Source: Porticoccaceae bacterium LTM1 (GTDB lineage: Bacteria; Pseudomonadota; Gammaproteobacteria; Pseudomonadales; Porticoccaceae). From it: a stretch of 64,000 bases of DNA. The notes under the pieces are model-generated. The model saw nothing but the letters and a program-made list of their open reading frames with translations, did not search any database and was not told where the DNA came from. The translations under genes were made by a program, and so were the position numbers. The DNA lies in the NCBI GenBank assembly GCA_030252795.1, contig CP127080.1, forward strand, positions 694,501 through 758,500, read 5' to 3'. Shown here in pieces: positions 56,510 through 64,000 of this stretch (within the stretch, counting starts at the first letter, position 1; every line of letters starts with the position of its first letter).

Positions 56510-57382
56510 ATGAAAGAGTTGCGTGCATTAGATCACTTTGTAGTTGTAGGTCAGGAAATGGAAAAACGTATAGAGGCATTTCGGGATCTAGGGTTTTATG
56601 TTGGGCCCATTGAAAGTCATCTGGAGTTGGGTTCCAAAAATTGCATTATACATTTTGCAAATACCTATCTGGAGTTGGTTGACTTCGGGGAGGCGGCTAG
56701 CTGGCTAAGTGATCCCTATGGAAAATTTATTGAATCCTGTCAATCTGGAATTGCACATATTAGCTTGCGGACATGTGATATAGATCTTGCCAGGAAGAGT
56801 GCTGAAAATCAGGGATTAAACCCTGATAAGATTATTTATGCTCGCCGCAAGGTGACCCACCCAGATGGTCAGGAAGATGAAACTGATAGTGCCTGTTTTT
56901 ATGCCTGGCGTGATGATAACCCGTACTTATCAGTTTTTTTGTCAGAACACAGAAAGCCTGAGACCATATTTGTGGAGGAATATTCGAATCACGCTAACAC
57001 GGCAACTGACGTGGTAAGGTTGGTCTATATGTCTGTGGATCCCGCTTCAGATATACATTATTTCTCTAAGCAATTTGGGAAAGATCCAGATGAAGTAAGT
57101 TCAGATGGCTTCAAAATTGTCGGATCTCGTGGCGAAATCACGGAAGTGTTGACACCAATGGCAGCAGTCAGGCGGTACGGTGGAAATATTTTAAGAGATT
57201 CGCCTCAACCTCTAAACGGTTTTTGCGTTGCCATTCACATGGCGGTTCGTTCTGATTCTCAAGTAAGAATGGTGTTGGATGAAAACCAAAAAAAATATTC
57301 AGATCATGATGGTTATCTGATTATTCCATCATCAGAATCTTGTGGGTTTGCAATGGTCTTTGAGCATTCGTCAGTTACATAG
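56510..57382 (+). CDS. VOC-superfamily (glyoxalase-like) protein
   Basis: 290-residue cytoplasmic protein of the vicinal-oxygen-chelate fold. The N-terminal half reads MKELRALDHFVVVGQEMEKR, FRDLGFYVGP, NCIIHFANTYLELVDF, as in Glyoxalase_3-type proteins. The second half appears to be a diverged repeat. The typical metal ligands are partly visible (H9 and E-containing YLELVDF) but their use is unproven. It starts 27 bases after the peptidase gene and belongs to the same unit. A role in breaking down or isomerising a pathway intermediate is plausible from the context. Confidence 0.82.
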   Translation: MKELRALDHFVVVGQEMEKRIEAFRDLGFYVGPIESHLELGSKNCIIHFANTYLELVDFGEAASWLSDPYGKFIESCQSGIAHISLRTCDIDLARKSAENQGLNPDKIIYARRKVTHPDGQEDETDSACFYAWRDDNPYLSVFLSEHRKPETIFVEEYSNHANTATDVVRLVYMSVDPASDIHYFSKQFGKDPDEVSSDGFKIVGSRGEITEVLTPMAAVRRYGGNILRDSPQPLNGFCVAIHMAVRSDSQVRMVLDENQKKYSDHDGYLIIPSSESCGFAMVFEHSSVT

Positions 57383-57544
57383 TCTGTGCGCTATTAAAGA
57401 CTTAGGTGTTTGTATTTATTTATAAATGAGACATTTGGGTGATTTTTCCTGGGTGTCTTATTTGAGATATCCAAGAATAAACCGTCATTAATCTTATGGA
57501 ATTCAATTTGATTTATTGAAAGGTGTTTTCGGGAGTTTAAGTAG

Positions 57545-59515
57545 ATGTTCAGGTTTTTGGGCTGGCGAAGTTTCTCAAAAAAAATATGGAACTTAATTGT
57601 AATCGGCTTAAGTATATTTTATGGGGTAACTTTATCAATGGCAGTATCCGCAGATGAGGAAGGTGTAGTCGCAAAAGTCATACCCTTTGAAAAGGGTAAG
57701 TACCAGGTGAAAGTGGAGCGTAGCCATTTTGTTACAATGAGAGATGGTGTACGTCTTTCGACGGATTTGTATTTTCCCGTTGGTTTCAAGGGAAAGTTGC
57801 CTGTTATTCTTGAGCGCACTCCATACGATAAGGCCACAAAGCGAAATGCTGATCCAAATGATCCAATAAATCATACAAATCAAGCGTATTACTTCGCAAG
57901 TCATGGCTATGTATTTGCTATTCAAGATCGTCGGGGTAAATATGAATCAGAAGGGGAGTACTTGGTTCTCAATAATGATGTAGAGGATGCTGAGGATACA
58001 TTTAACTGGCTTGATCAACAACCTTGGTTTAGTGGTAAGGCAAGTATGATAGGTTGCTCTATTCCAGGTGCCAACCAGATAAAAGCTGCTCAAACCCTTC
58101 ACCCATCACTTGCGTCTATCTTGCCACAGTCTGCAGCGACTGGTCATGGTTCCGCCGGTGGGACCATGGCTAAGTTCTGGCTGCGTGGGGGCGCACGTAA
58201 CCTTACTATTGCGCAATGGGCTCATGTAAGAGGAGCGAAGTTATTCTATCGGCCATCAAAAAAATTAAGTCGTGAGGAATTTTTGAAAATAGCAGATAAG
58301 TATGAGCCTCGTCCAAAGGCTGATAGCTATGAAGGGGTTTTTAAAACCCCCGAAGCTACTAAGCGATTTACATATGATGCAATGATGGTATTGCCAATTG
58401 TTGATATACCAAAATTTATGAATTCTCTAGATTCTGATTGGTACGATTTGGCTACAAAAGAACCAATGGACCCTTGGTGGGATGGCGGAAATTATTTGGA
58501 GGACGATACCAAAGTCAATGCTGCGGCTTTACATGTAAATTCCTGGCACGATTATGGTATTAATGAAACTCTATTGCAATACCAGCATTTCAGTAAGAAA
58601 TCTGTTACTAAATATTCTCGTGATAATCAGTTTGTAATTATTTCTCCACTTGGACATTGCAGGATTGAATCAGTGTCATCTAATACTGTTACAGGTGAGC
58701 GGAATGTCGGTGATGCCAGAAAGGATATATGGGGTACTTATCTGCGTTGGTGGGACTACACCCTAAAAGGAATTGATAATGGATTTGATAGGGAGCCAAA
58801 AATTCAATACTACGTTCCTGGTTTAAATAAATGGAAATCTTCGAATGTCTGGCCTATAGCGGGTACAAAGAAAACAAAACTATATTTAACAAGTGATGGT
58901 GCGGCCAATAATAACTTTACGAGTGGAAAACTCATATTTGAAAAGCCAGATAAGACTGGATATGACAGTTATGTGTATGATCCAGCCGACCCGGTTTTCT
59001 ATATGAATGACTCGGTTCTTTCTGGAAGCTTTGATATGAGCCATAAAGAGGAGCGAGAAGATATACTGGTTTATACGAGTGAACCACTTGATAAAGGTAT
59101 TGAAATGACAGGGAAAATTAGGGCGAAAATATTCCTGTCTACAGATGTTCCTGATACAGACTTGGCTGTAAAGATTATGGACGTATACCCTGACGGTCGG
59201 GCATATGCTCTACAAGAGGGTTTCCTTCGATTACGGTATCGTGAAGGTTTTGATAAAAAAGTTCTATTGATGCCGGGAAAGATCTATGAGATTGACTTGG
59301 ATATGCTGGTTTATAGTAACTACTTTATGCCTGGACATAAGATCAGGATTGATGTTACCAGTTCAAGCATGCCTACCTATAATCGTAACTTGAATACAGG
59401 CGGAGATAATTCCTTGGATGCTGATTTTCAAAAGGCTAATGTCACTATTCATCATGGTGGTGAGTACTCATCCTATATTGAATTGCCATTCATCGAATAC
59501 AGTGGTGAGCAATGA
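57545..59515 (+). CDS. CocE/NonD-family (S15) hydrolase, paralogue 1
   Basis: 656-residue exported serine hydrolase. A signal-anchor or signal peptide occupies about 10-35. The alpha/beta-hydrolase domain has MRDGVRLSTDLYFPVGFKGK, ERTPY and the nucleophile GCSIPG (S172), with D336 (NSWHD) and H371 (ISPLGHC) as the remaining triad. A C-terminal jelly-roll (X-Pro dipeptidyl-peptidase C-terminal type) contains DVPDTDLAVKIMDVYPDGRA and LNTGGDN. The family hydrolyses esters or amides of amino acids (cocaine esterase, alpha-amino-acid ester hydrolases). GGGAG lies before the ATG. A closely related paralogue follows in tandem. Confidence 0.92.
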   Translation: MFRFLGWRSFSKKIWNLIVIGLSIFYGVTLSMAVSADEEGVVAKVIPFEKGKYQVKVERSHFVTMRDGVRLSTDLYFPVGFKGKLPVILERTPYDKATKRNADPNDPINHTNQAYYFASHGYVFAIQDRRGKYESEGEYLVLNNDVEDAEDTFNWLDQQPWFSGKASMIGCSIPGANQIKAAQTLHPSLASILPQSAATGHGSAGGTMAKFWLRGGARNLTIAQWAHVRGAKLFYRPSKKLSREEFLKIADKYEPRPKADSYEGVFKTPEATKRFTYDAMMVLPIVDIPKFMNSLDSDWYDLATKEPMDPWWDGGNYLEDDTKVNAAALHVNSWHDYGINETLLQYQHFSKKSVTKYSRDNQFVIISPLGHCRIESVSSNTVTGERNVGDARKDIWGTYLRWWDYTLKGIDNGFDREPKIQYYVPGLNKWKSSNVWPIAGTKKTKLYLTSDGAANNNFTSGKLIFEKPDKTGYDSYVYDPADPVFYMNDSVLSGSFDMSHKEEREDILVYTSEPLDKGIEMTGKIRAKIFLSTDVPDTDLAVKIMDVYPDGRAYALQEGFLRLRYREGFDKKVLLMPGKIYEIDLDMLVYSNYFMPGHKIRIDVTSSSMPTYNRNLNTGGDNSLDADFQKANVTIHHGGEYSSYIELPFIEYSGEQ

Positions 59516-59700
59516 TACAAGAATTGTTAGGGTTGGGTGGTTTGTATGAGTGAAGATGTACCCATATAAGAGTTGGTGTAAATATTCTGTAGTAATAATG
59601 TAATTAATAAATATTTCAGTAATCTTTATATCTCCGTCTGGTTTTTATAATGGTAAATAGAGTTGTGATTTCTATGTTGAATGTTTATATGTGCAACATA

Positions 59701-61689
59701 ATGGTTGTTCAGAAATTTAACAATTTTAAACAAATTATACATAAATTATTCTTGCCAATTATTGCGTACTTATTTATTGCAAATATAGCTCTGGCTGGAG
59801 AGGTGATATCTGCGTCATCTGAAAAATTATTTAAAAAAGGTCCGTATGCGGTAAGAGTAGAGCGTAGTCATCTAATAGAAATGCGCGACGGAGTCAGGTT
59901 GTCAACTGATCTATATTTTCCTATTGATTACGCGGGGAAGCTGCCCGTAATCCTTGAAAGAACACCGTACAATAAGGCCGTACAGAGAAACTCTGACCCA
60001 AATGCAAAAATTTCCTATCTGAATAAAGCCTATTATTACGCTAGCCACGGCTATGTTTTTGCAATTCAAGATCGTCGCGGGAAATTTGAATCTGAAGGTG
60101 AGTACTCTCTTGGAAATAATGACATAGATGATGCTTCTGATACGCTTGATTGGTTTGAAAGACAAAGTTGGTATAACGGTCGAGCAGGGATGACAGGTTG
60201 CTCCATACCTGGAGGGAATGTAATTCGTGGTGCTATGAGCCAGCATGAGTCACTTAAGGGGTTGTTGCCGCAGTCAGCCTCATTTGGTCATGGGACCGAA
60301 GGTGGATCAATGGGGCGGGCGGGCTCTCGAGGGGGAGTGCCTAATATGTTTATGCCTCTATGGGCACACAATTATGGTTCGACATTATTCTATCGGCCCT
60401 CAAAACGACTGGATCGAAGTCAGTTTCTAAAATTGGTGGATTTTTACGATCCGGCCCCAAAAGTAAAACCCTTGAGCTCATTTTTTGATCCCGAAACCCA
60501 TGAAATGACTAAGGAAACGATTGATGTTTTAATGCATTTGCCTGCGGTTGAAATAGACGAGATATTGAACTCTCCACCAAATGAATGGGAAGGATTTGCA
60601 GCAAGTGAACCATTAGGGGAGTTCTGGGAAAAAGGTGACTATCTGGATGATGGTGATTCTGTTGATGGCGCAGCGCTTCATATCAACTCATGGCATGATC
60701 ATGGAGTAAATGAAACCTTTCTACAATTCAAATATTTTTCTGAATATGCCAAATCAAACTGGGCTAAAGAAAATCAGTACATAATTATTGGTCCAATGTC
60801 CCACTGCAATTTCGAGAGCGTTAGCTCGGAAACAATCACCGGCGAGAGAAATGTCGGAGATGCTAGTTTCCCTGCTTGGGATACCTATTTACGCTGGTGG
60901 GACTATACGCTTAAGCAGAAAGGTAATAGTTTTGGGGGTTATCCTCGGGTTCAATATTATCTTCCAGGCGCTAATGAATGGCGTCAATCAAGTGAGTGGC
61001 CGATTCCAGGTACAAAATACACAAACATGTATTTATCCAGTGAGCAAGGTGCTAACTCCATTGAGGGAGATGGGCTGCTTTCGTGGTCAATTCCTATACG
61101 CAGTGGTGTAGATGAATACGCTTATGATCCGGGTAATCCAGTAAATATTTATGCTAAAGCCGTCCATAAGGGTTCGTCGGATCACTCGAGCATAGAAGAT
61201 CGAAAAGATATTCTTGTCTATACTTCGGAGCCATTGAGTGATTCCGTTGAAATGACTGGAAAAATTCGAGCCAAGCTTTGGATATCTACCGATGTTCCGG
61301 ATACTGATGTAGTGGTCAGGCTCCTCGATGTCTATCCTGATGGAAGATCTTTTGGGATTCAGGAAAGTATCTTAAGGTTACGATACAGGGACGGGCCAGA
61401 TCATTCCGTGTTTATGAAGCCTGGGGAAGTGTATCCAGTTGATGTTGACATGCTTGTAGGTGCCAACCTTTTCAAAGAAGGTCACAAGATTCGTGTTCAT
61501 ATCACTAGCTCAAGCTTTCCAACATTTATGCGTAACTTGAACACTGGAGGGGACAATGCACGAGATACGGAATATAAGACAGCGAATATCAAGATTCATT
61601 TTGGCCCAGAAACACCATCTTATATTCAACTGCCAACATTAACTGTAGGCACTAATACCTTAGAGCAAAATAATGAGTCCATTGAATAA
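59701..61689 (+). CDS. CocE/NonD-family (S15) hydrolase, paralogue 2
   Basis: 662-residue paralogue of the preceding gene. ATG 59701 opens on a signal peptide (about 1-32, LPIIAYLFIANIALA); ATG 59650 or 59674 would also be possible, as no clear ribosome binding site marks any of them. The nucleophile is in TGCSIPGGN, the Asp in INSWHD, the His in IGPMSHC, and the C-terminal jelly-roll has DVPDTDVVVRLLDVYPDGRS and LNTGGDN. Conservation across both domains suggests a recent tandem duplication, with divergence in the loop regions that shape the substrate site. The stop codon overlaps the permease start by 17 bases. Confidence 0.92.
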   Translation: MVVQKFNNFKQIIHKLFLPIIAYLFIANIALAGEVISASSEKLFKKGPYAVRVERSHLIEMRDGVRLSTDLYFPIDYAGKLPVILERTPYNKAVQRNSDPNAKISYLNKAYYYASHGYVFAIQDRRGKFESEGEYSLGNNDIDDASDTLDWFERQSWYNGRAGMTGCSIPGGNVIRGAMSQHESLKGLLPQSASFGHGTEGGSMGRAGSRGGVPNMFMPLWAHNYGSTLFYRPSKRLDRSQFLKLVDFYDPAPKVKPLSSFFDPETHEMTKETIDVLMHLPAVEIDEILNSPPNEWEGFAASEPLGEFWEKGDYLDDGDSVDGAALHINSWHDHGVNETFLQFKYFSEYAKSNWAKENQYIIIGPMSHCNFESVSSETITGERNVGDASFPAWDTYLRWWDYTLKQKGNSFGGYPRVQYYLPGANEWRQSSEWPIPGTKYTNMYLSSEQGANSIEGDGLLSWSIPIRSGVDEYAYDPGNPVNIYAKAVHKGSSDHSSIEDRKDILVYTSEPLSDSVEMTGKIRAKLWISTDVPDTDVVVRLLDVYPDGRSFGIQESILRLRYRDGPDHSVFMKPGEVYPVDVDMLVGANLFKEGHKIRVHITSSSFPTFMRNLNTGGDNARDTEYKTANIKIHFGPETPSYIQLPTLTVGTNTLEQNNESIE

Positions 61690-63127
61690 AACAGGTCTAA
61701 AACCTCACCAATTCTTTACTGTAGCCGTAGGTGCATCAATTGGAGTTGGATGGATTCCCTTGTATGGTGCTTGGTTAACTAATGCCGGTTCCTTAGGTGT
61801 AGCAGTCGCATTTCTTTTAGGGGCGCTGCTGATGGTGTTTGTTGCAAAAGGATACATTGCAGTAGCATCCCGACTGTCGGAGTCTGGTGGCGAAACAATG
61901 TATGCCTATACAATTCTTGGGAAGAAAATAGGGTTTTTTACTGGATGGTTTCTTGCATTTACTTATCTTGCGGTGTGCGTTTTCGAAGCTTTGTCTATTG
62001 CTCTATTTAGTGCTGAGTTATTGCCAAACCTTTCTGGGTCTGTGCTTTATAGTATCTTGGGTCATGATGTTCGGGTTGGAACCTTGGCAATAAGTATCAT
62101 TAGTACTGCTTTTATGATGTTTTTGCATGTGCGTGGAATACAAACTGCTGCAATTTTTCAGGATATATTAACGTTTTTGTTGTTAGCTTTTTCTCTAATT
62201 TTTATTATTTTGGGGTTGTCTACAGGCGTGGTTGGAAATTTGAATCCGATGTTTGTATATCAAGAGTCTGGTTGGCGGCTAGGAGGTATGGTCTCAGTAT
62301 TTGCTGCAGCTCCACTTTTAATTTCTGGCTTTAATTTCTCTGTGCAAATAATTGGAGATCGTGCTGATGGAGTTGGTGTGGCGTCTGTAGCTAAATCTCT
62401 ATTTATCGCTATTTTGGCTGTGGGGATATTCTATGTGGGGTTGTTTGTTGCAGCAGCGATGTCATTACCAAGAGAGGTTCTGATCAGTGCGGACCTGCCT
62501 GTTGCAGCAGCTTTTGTTGAGGTTTTTGGGTCTGAAAGATTTGGAGATATAATTTTTCTGGTTGCAATTCTCGGTCTTTTTACTACGTGGAATGCTGTTC
62601 TCCTTGGGCTTAATAAAATTTTAGCTGTGCTCAGTATCAATGGGGATATTCCCAAGATTTTTTCTTCAAAATCAAATCAGCATGACACTTACCAGGCGTC
62701 GATCCAAATTGTTAGCTTGCTCACAATAGTTGGTGTTCTGGGTGGGCAGGGAATGCTGACATTGATTATTGGCTCTGCTTCAGTGACTATGACCGCTGCT
62801 TATTGTGTGGTCATGGTGTGTGCAATTACTTTGTGTAGATGGAGTGGTGAGAAATGTTCAATTTCACTTTGCGTATCCTTCTGCATAGCCTTTGCTTTGT
62901 TCTTAATTGCTGTCACTGAACCTTTTTTTGTCAATCCTACAATCCACTTACCAATCACCTGGTCAGGTATATTGGTCTGGTGTGGGCTTGGAGTAATACT
63001 TTGGCTTTCTAGCCGTTTTTCTGAGCATGCTACCCTCAATGCGGGCAGTGTATCCGATCACCTGGTTGGAAAAAAAACTTTATATATCGGGAAGAGTGAA
63101 ATTGTGTCTAAGGGGAATAAGGTATGA
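61673..63127 (+). CDS. APC-superfamily amino acid/amine permease
   Basis: 484-residue inner-membrane permease with about 12 helices of the APC type. The N-terminal QFFTVAVGASIGVGWIPLYG carries the glycine-rich helix-1 motif, SESGGETMYAYTILGKKIGF follows, and helix 6 includes FAAAPLLISGFNFSVQ. It overlaps the end of the second hydrolase gene by 17 bases and its stop codon overlaps the next ATG (ATGA), so all three are tightly coupled. It probably carries an amino-acid-like or amine product released in the periplasm by the hydrolases into the cytoplasm. Confidence 0.92.
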   Translation: MSPLNKTGLKPHQFFTVAVGASIGVGWIPLYGAWLTNAGSLGVAVAFLLGALLMVFVAKGYIAVASRLSESGGETMYAYTILGKKIGFFTGWFLAFTYLAVCVFEALSIALFSAELLPNLSGSVLYSILGHDVRVGTLAISIISTAFMMFLHVRGIQTAAIFQDILTFLLLAFSLIFIILGLSTGVVGNLNPMFVYQESGWRLGGMVSVFAAAPLLISGFNFSVQIIGDRADGVGVASVAKSLFIAILAVGIFYVGLFVAAAMSLPREVLISADLPVAAAFVEVFGSERFGDIIFLVAILGLFTTWNAVLLGLNKILAVLSINGDIPKIFSSKSNQHDTYQASIQIVSLLTIVGVLGGQGMLTLIIGSASVTMTAAYCVVMVCAITLCRWSGEKCSISLCVSFCIAFALFLIAVTEPFFVNPTIHLPITWSGILVWCGLGVILWLSSRFSEHATLNAGSVSDHLVGKKTLYIGKSEIVSKGNKV

Positions 63128-64000
63128 ATTTGCCTATTCTCCAAGGGCGTCACATATATGGCGGGGCATCCTCGAGTTTAATCGTAGATGGACAGAAGTT
63201 TGTAAATTTTGCTGGCTGTAACTATCTGGCCTTGTTCCAGAGGAATGAGCTACAAGAGGCAGCAAGGTTGTCATTGGACTCTAAAGATAATTTTGCAAAA
63301 TTCCTGCCAGCCTCGTATGGAGGTATTGATCCTGCATTTGAAGAGGTTGAGCAAGAGGCGGCTAGATTTTTTGGTACTGAATCGTCGGTTTATTTACCCT
63401 CAGGTTATCATCTCGGGATTGCTGGAGTGGGTGGGTTATCGGAATTGTATGATGAAATTGTAATAGATAAATACGCTCACTGGTGCTTACAAGATGCTGC
63501 AAAGTTGAGTGGTCGACCGATCCATACATTTGATCACCAAGATATAGAATCATTAGAAAGGATTGTTCGAAGCTTGCGTGATGGAGTTAAGCCTTTACTT
63601 CTATGTGACGGAATTTCTGCCAGTTCGGGTTGCCTTCCTCCGCTAGATGTTTATGCAGAAATTATCTCAAAAAGAAATGGTTGGATTTTTGTGGATGAGT
63701 CTCATGCTGCAGGGGTGTTAGGTGATACTGGGCGAGGGTCAGTACAACATTTTGGGGTTGAGAGTCGCGCTTTTATTGCTACCACCTTGAGCAAGGCATT
63801 TGGTGCTCTTGGATCTGTCTTTTTAGGGCCAAGTGAAATTGTTGAAAAGGCCAGAAAGGTCCCTGCGGTTAGAGGATCTAACCCTGGTTCGCCTCTTGCA
63901 GCTAGAGTGGCTACGGCTGCTTTAAAGTTAGTAGGTGAAAATCCCGGAATGTGCGATTCGTTACGAAAACTTTCAGAACAATTTCGGATCAAGTTATTGG
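63124..64000 (+). CDS. Alpha-oxoamine-synthase-like PLP enzyme (AONS/KBL fold), cut by window edge
   Basis: The first 292 codons of a fold-type I PLP enzyme; the frame is open to the window end. It begins with ATG overlapping the permease stop codon. Motifs: FAGCNYLAL, the glycine-rich FLPASYGGIDPAFEEVEQEA, FVDESHAAGVLGDTGRGS (Asp and His around the cofactor) and TTLSKAFGALGS with the Schiff-base lysine. These match 8-amino-7-oxononanoate synthase and 2-amino-3-ketobutyrate CoA ligase relatives. In this catabolic-looking cluster it could cleave or form an amino-ketone, or act as an aminotransferase. No downstream genes are visible. Confidence 0.88.
   Translation, partial: MNLPILQGRHIYGGASSSLIVDGQKFVNFAGCNYLALFQRNELQEAARLSLDSKDNFAKFLPASYGGIDPAFEEVEQEAARFFGTESSVYLPSGYHLGIAGVGGLSELYDEIVIDKYAHWCLQDAAKLSGRPIHTFDHQDIESLERIVRSLRDGVKPLLLCDGISASSGCLPPLDVYAEIISKRNGWIFVDESHAAGVLGDTGRGSVQHFGVESRAFIATTLSKAFGALGSVFLGPSEIVEKARKVPAVRGSNPGSPLAARVATAALKLVGENPGMCDSLRKLSEQFRIKLL

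Overview
The window comes from a Gram-negative gammaproteobacterium, probably a marine or polymer-degrading member of the Cellvibrionales/Pseudomonadales side. The evidence is the rpoD-dnaG-yqeY-rpsU / tsaD-folB-folK-cca order and the spoVR-yeaH-prkA block, which match what I recall of Pseudomonas synteny, together with three TonB-dependent receptors, a GlyGly-CTERM/rhombosortase pair and a membrane pyrophosphatase. The core block (about 14-50 kb) is visibly richer in G+C than the two flanking accessory blocks.

Left accessory block (1-13.7 kb): a TonB receptor / thioredoxin / TlpA-like / DUF481 module is present twice in tandem, with an ECF sigma factor and FecR-type anti-sigma factor between the copies. 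The sigma operon and the complete receptor share an identically spaced promoter motif, so this is an autoregulated FecI-FecR-type surface-signalling circuit. In both copies a short terminator sits directly against the ribosome binding site of the thioredoxin gene. The second DUF481 gene carries a patch nearly identical to the first (gene conversion) and then an in-frame stop codon.

Core block (13.8-50.6 kb): tRNA-Ile(CAU); the macromolecular synthesis operon (rpsU, yqeY, dnaG, rpoD); tsaD; folate genes folB, folK and a FolM-like reductase; cca; a small heat shock protein; a SIMPL-domain protein; a rhombotarget lipoprotein with its rhombosortase; an HBM-type chemoreceptor; a ferredoxin-type 2-oxoacid oxidoreductase (alpha/gamma fusion plus beta) with an FeS/FAD oxidoreductase; SpoVR, YeaH and PrkA; a K+-dependent membrane pyrophosphatase; a DUF4153 protein; a 1418-residue membrane protein that contains a grafted TonB-receptor plug domain; and a GNAT-nitrilase fusion. 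Four copies of an intergenic element made of inverted arrays of the heptad GACGTNN lie between co-directional genes here.

Right accessory block (50.7-64 kb): an AraC regulator divergent from a TonB receptor, S9 peptidase, VOC protein, two tandem CocE/S15-type serine hydrolases, an APC permease and an alpha-oxoamine-synthase-like PLP enzyme cut by the window edge. It reads as an uptake-and-hydrolysis pathway for an unidentified ester- or amide-containing compound. Many gene starts were moved downstream of the longest open frame on the basis of ribosome binding sites, signal peptides and family N-termini.
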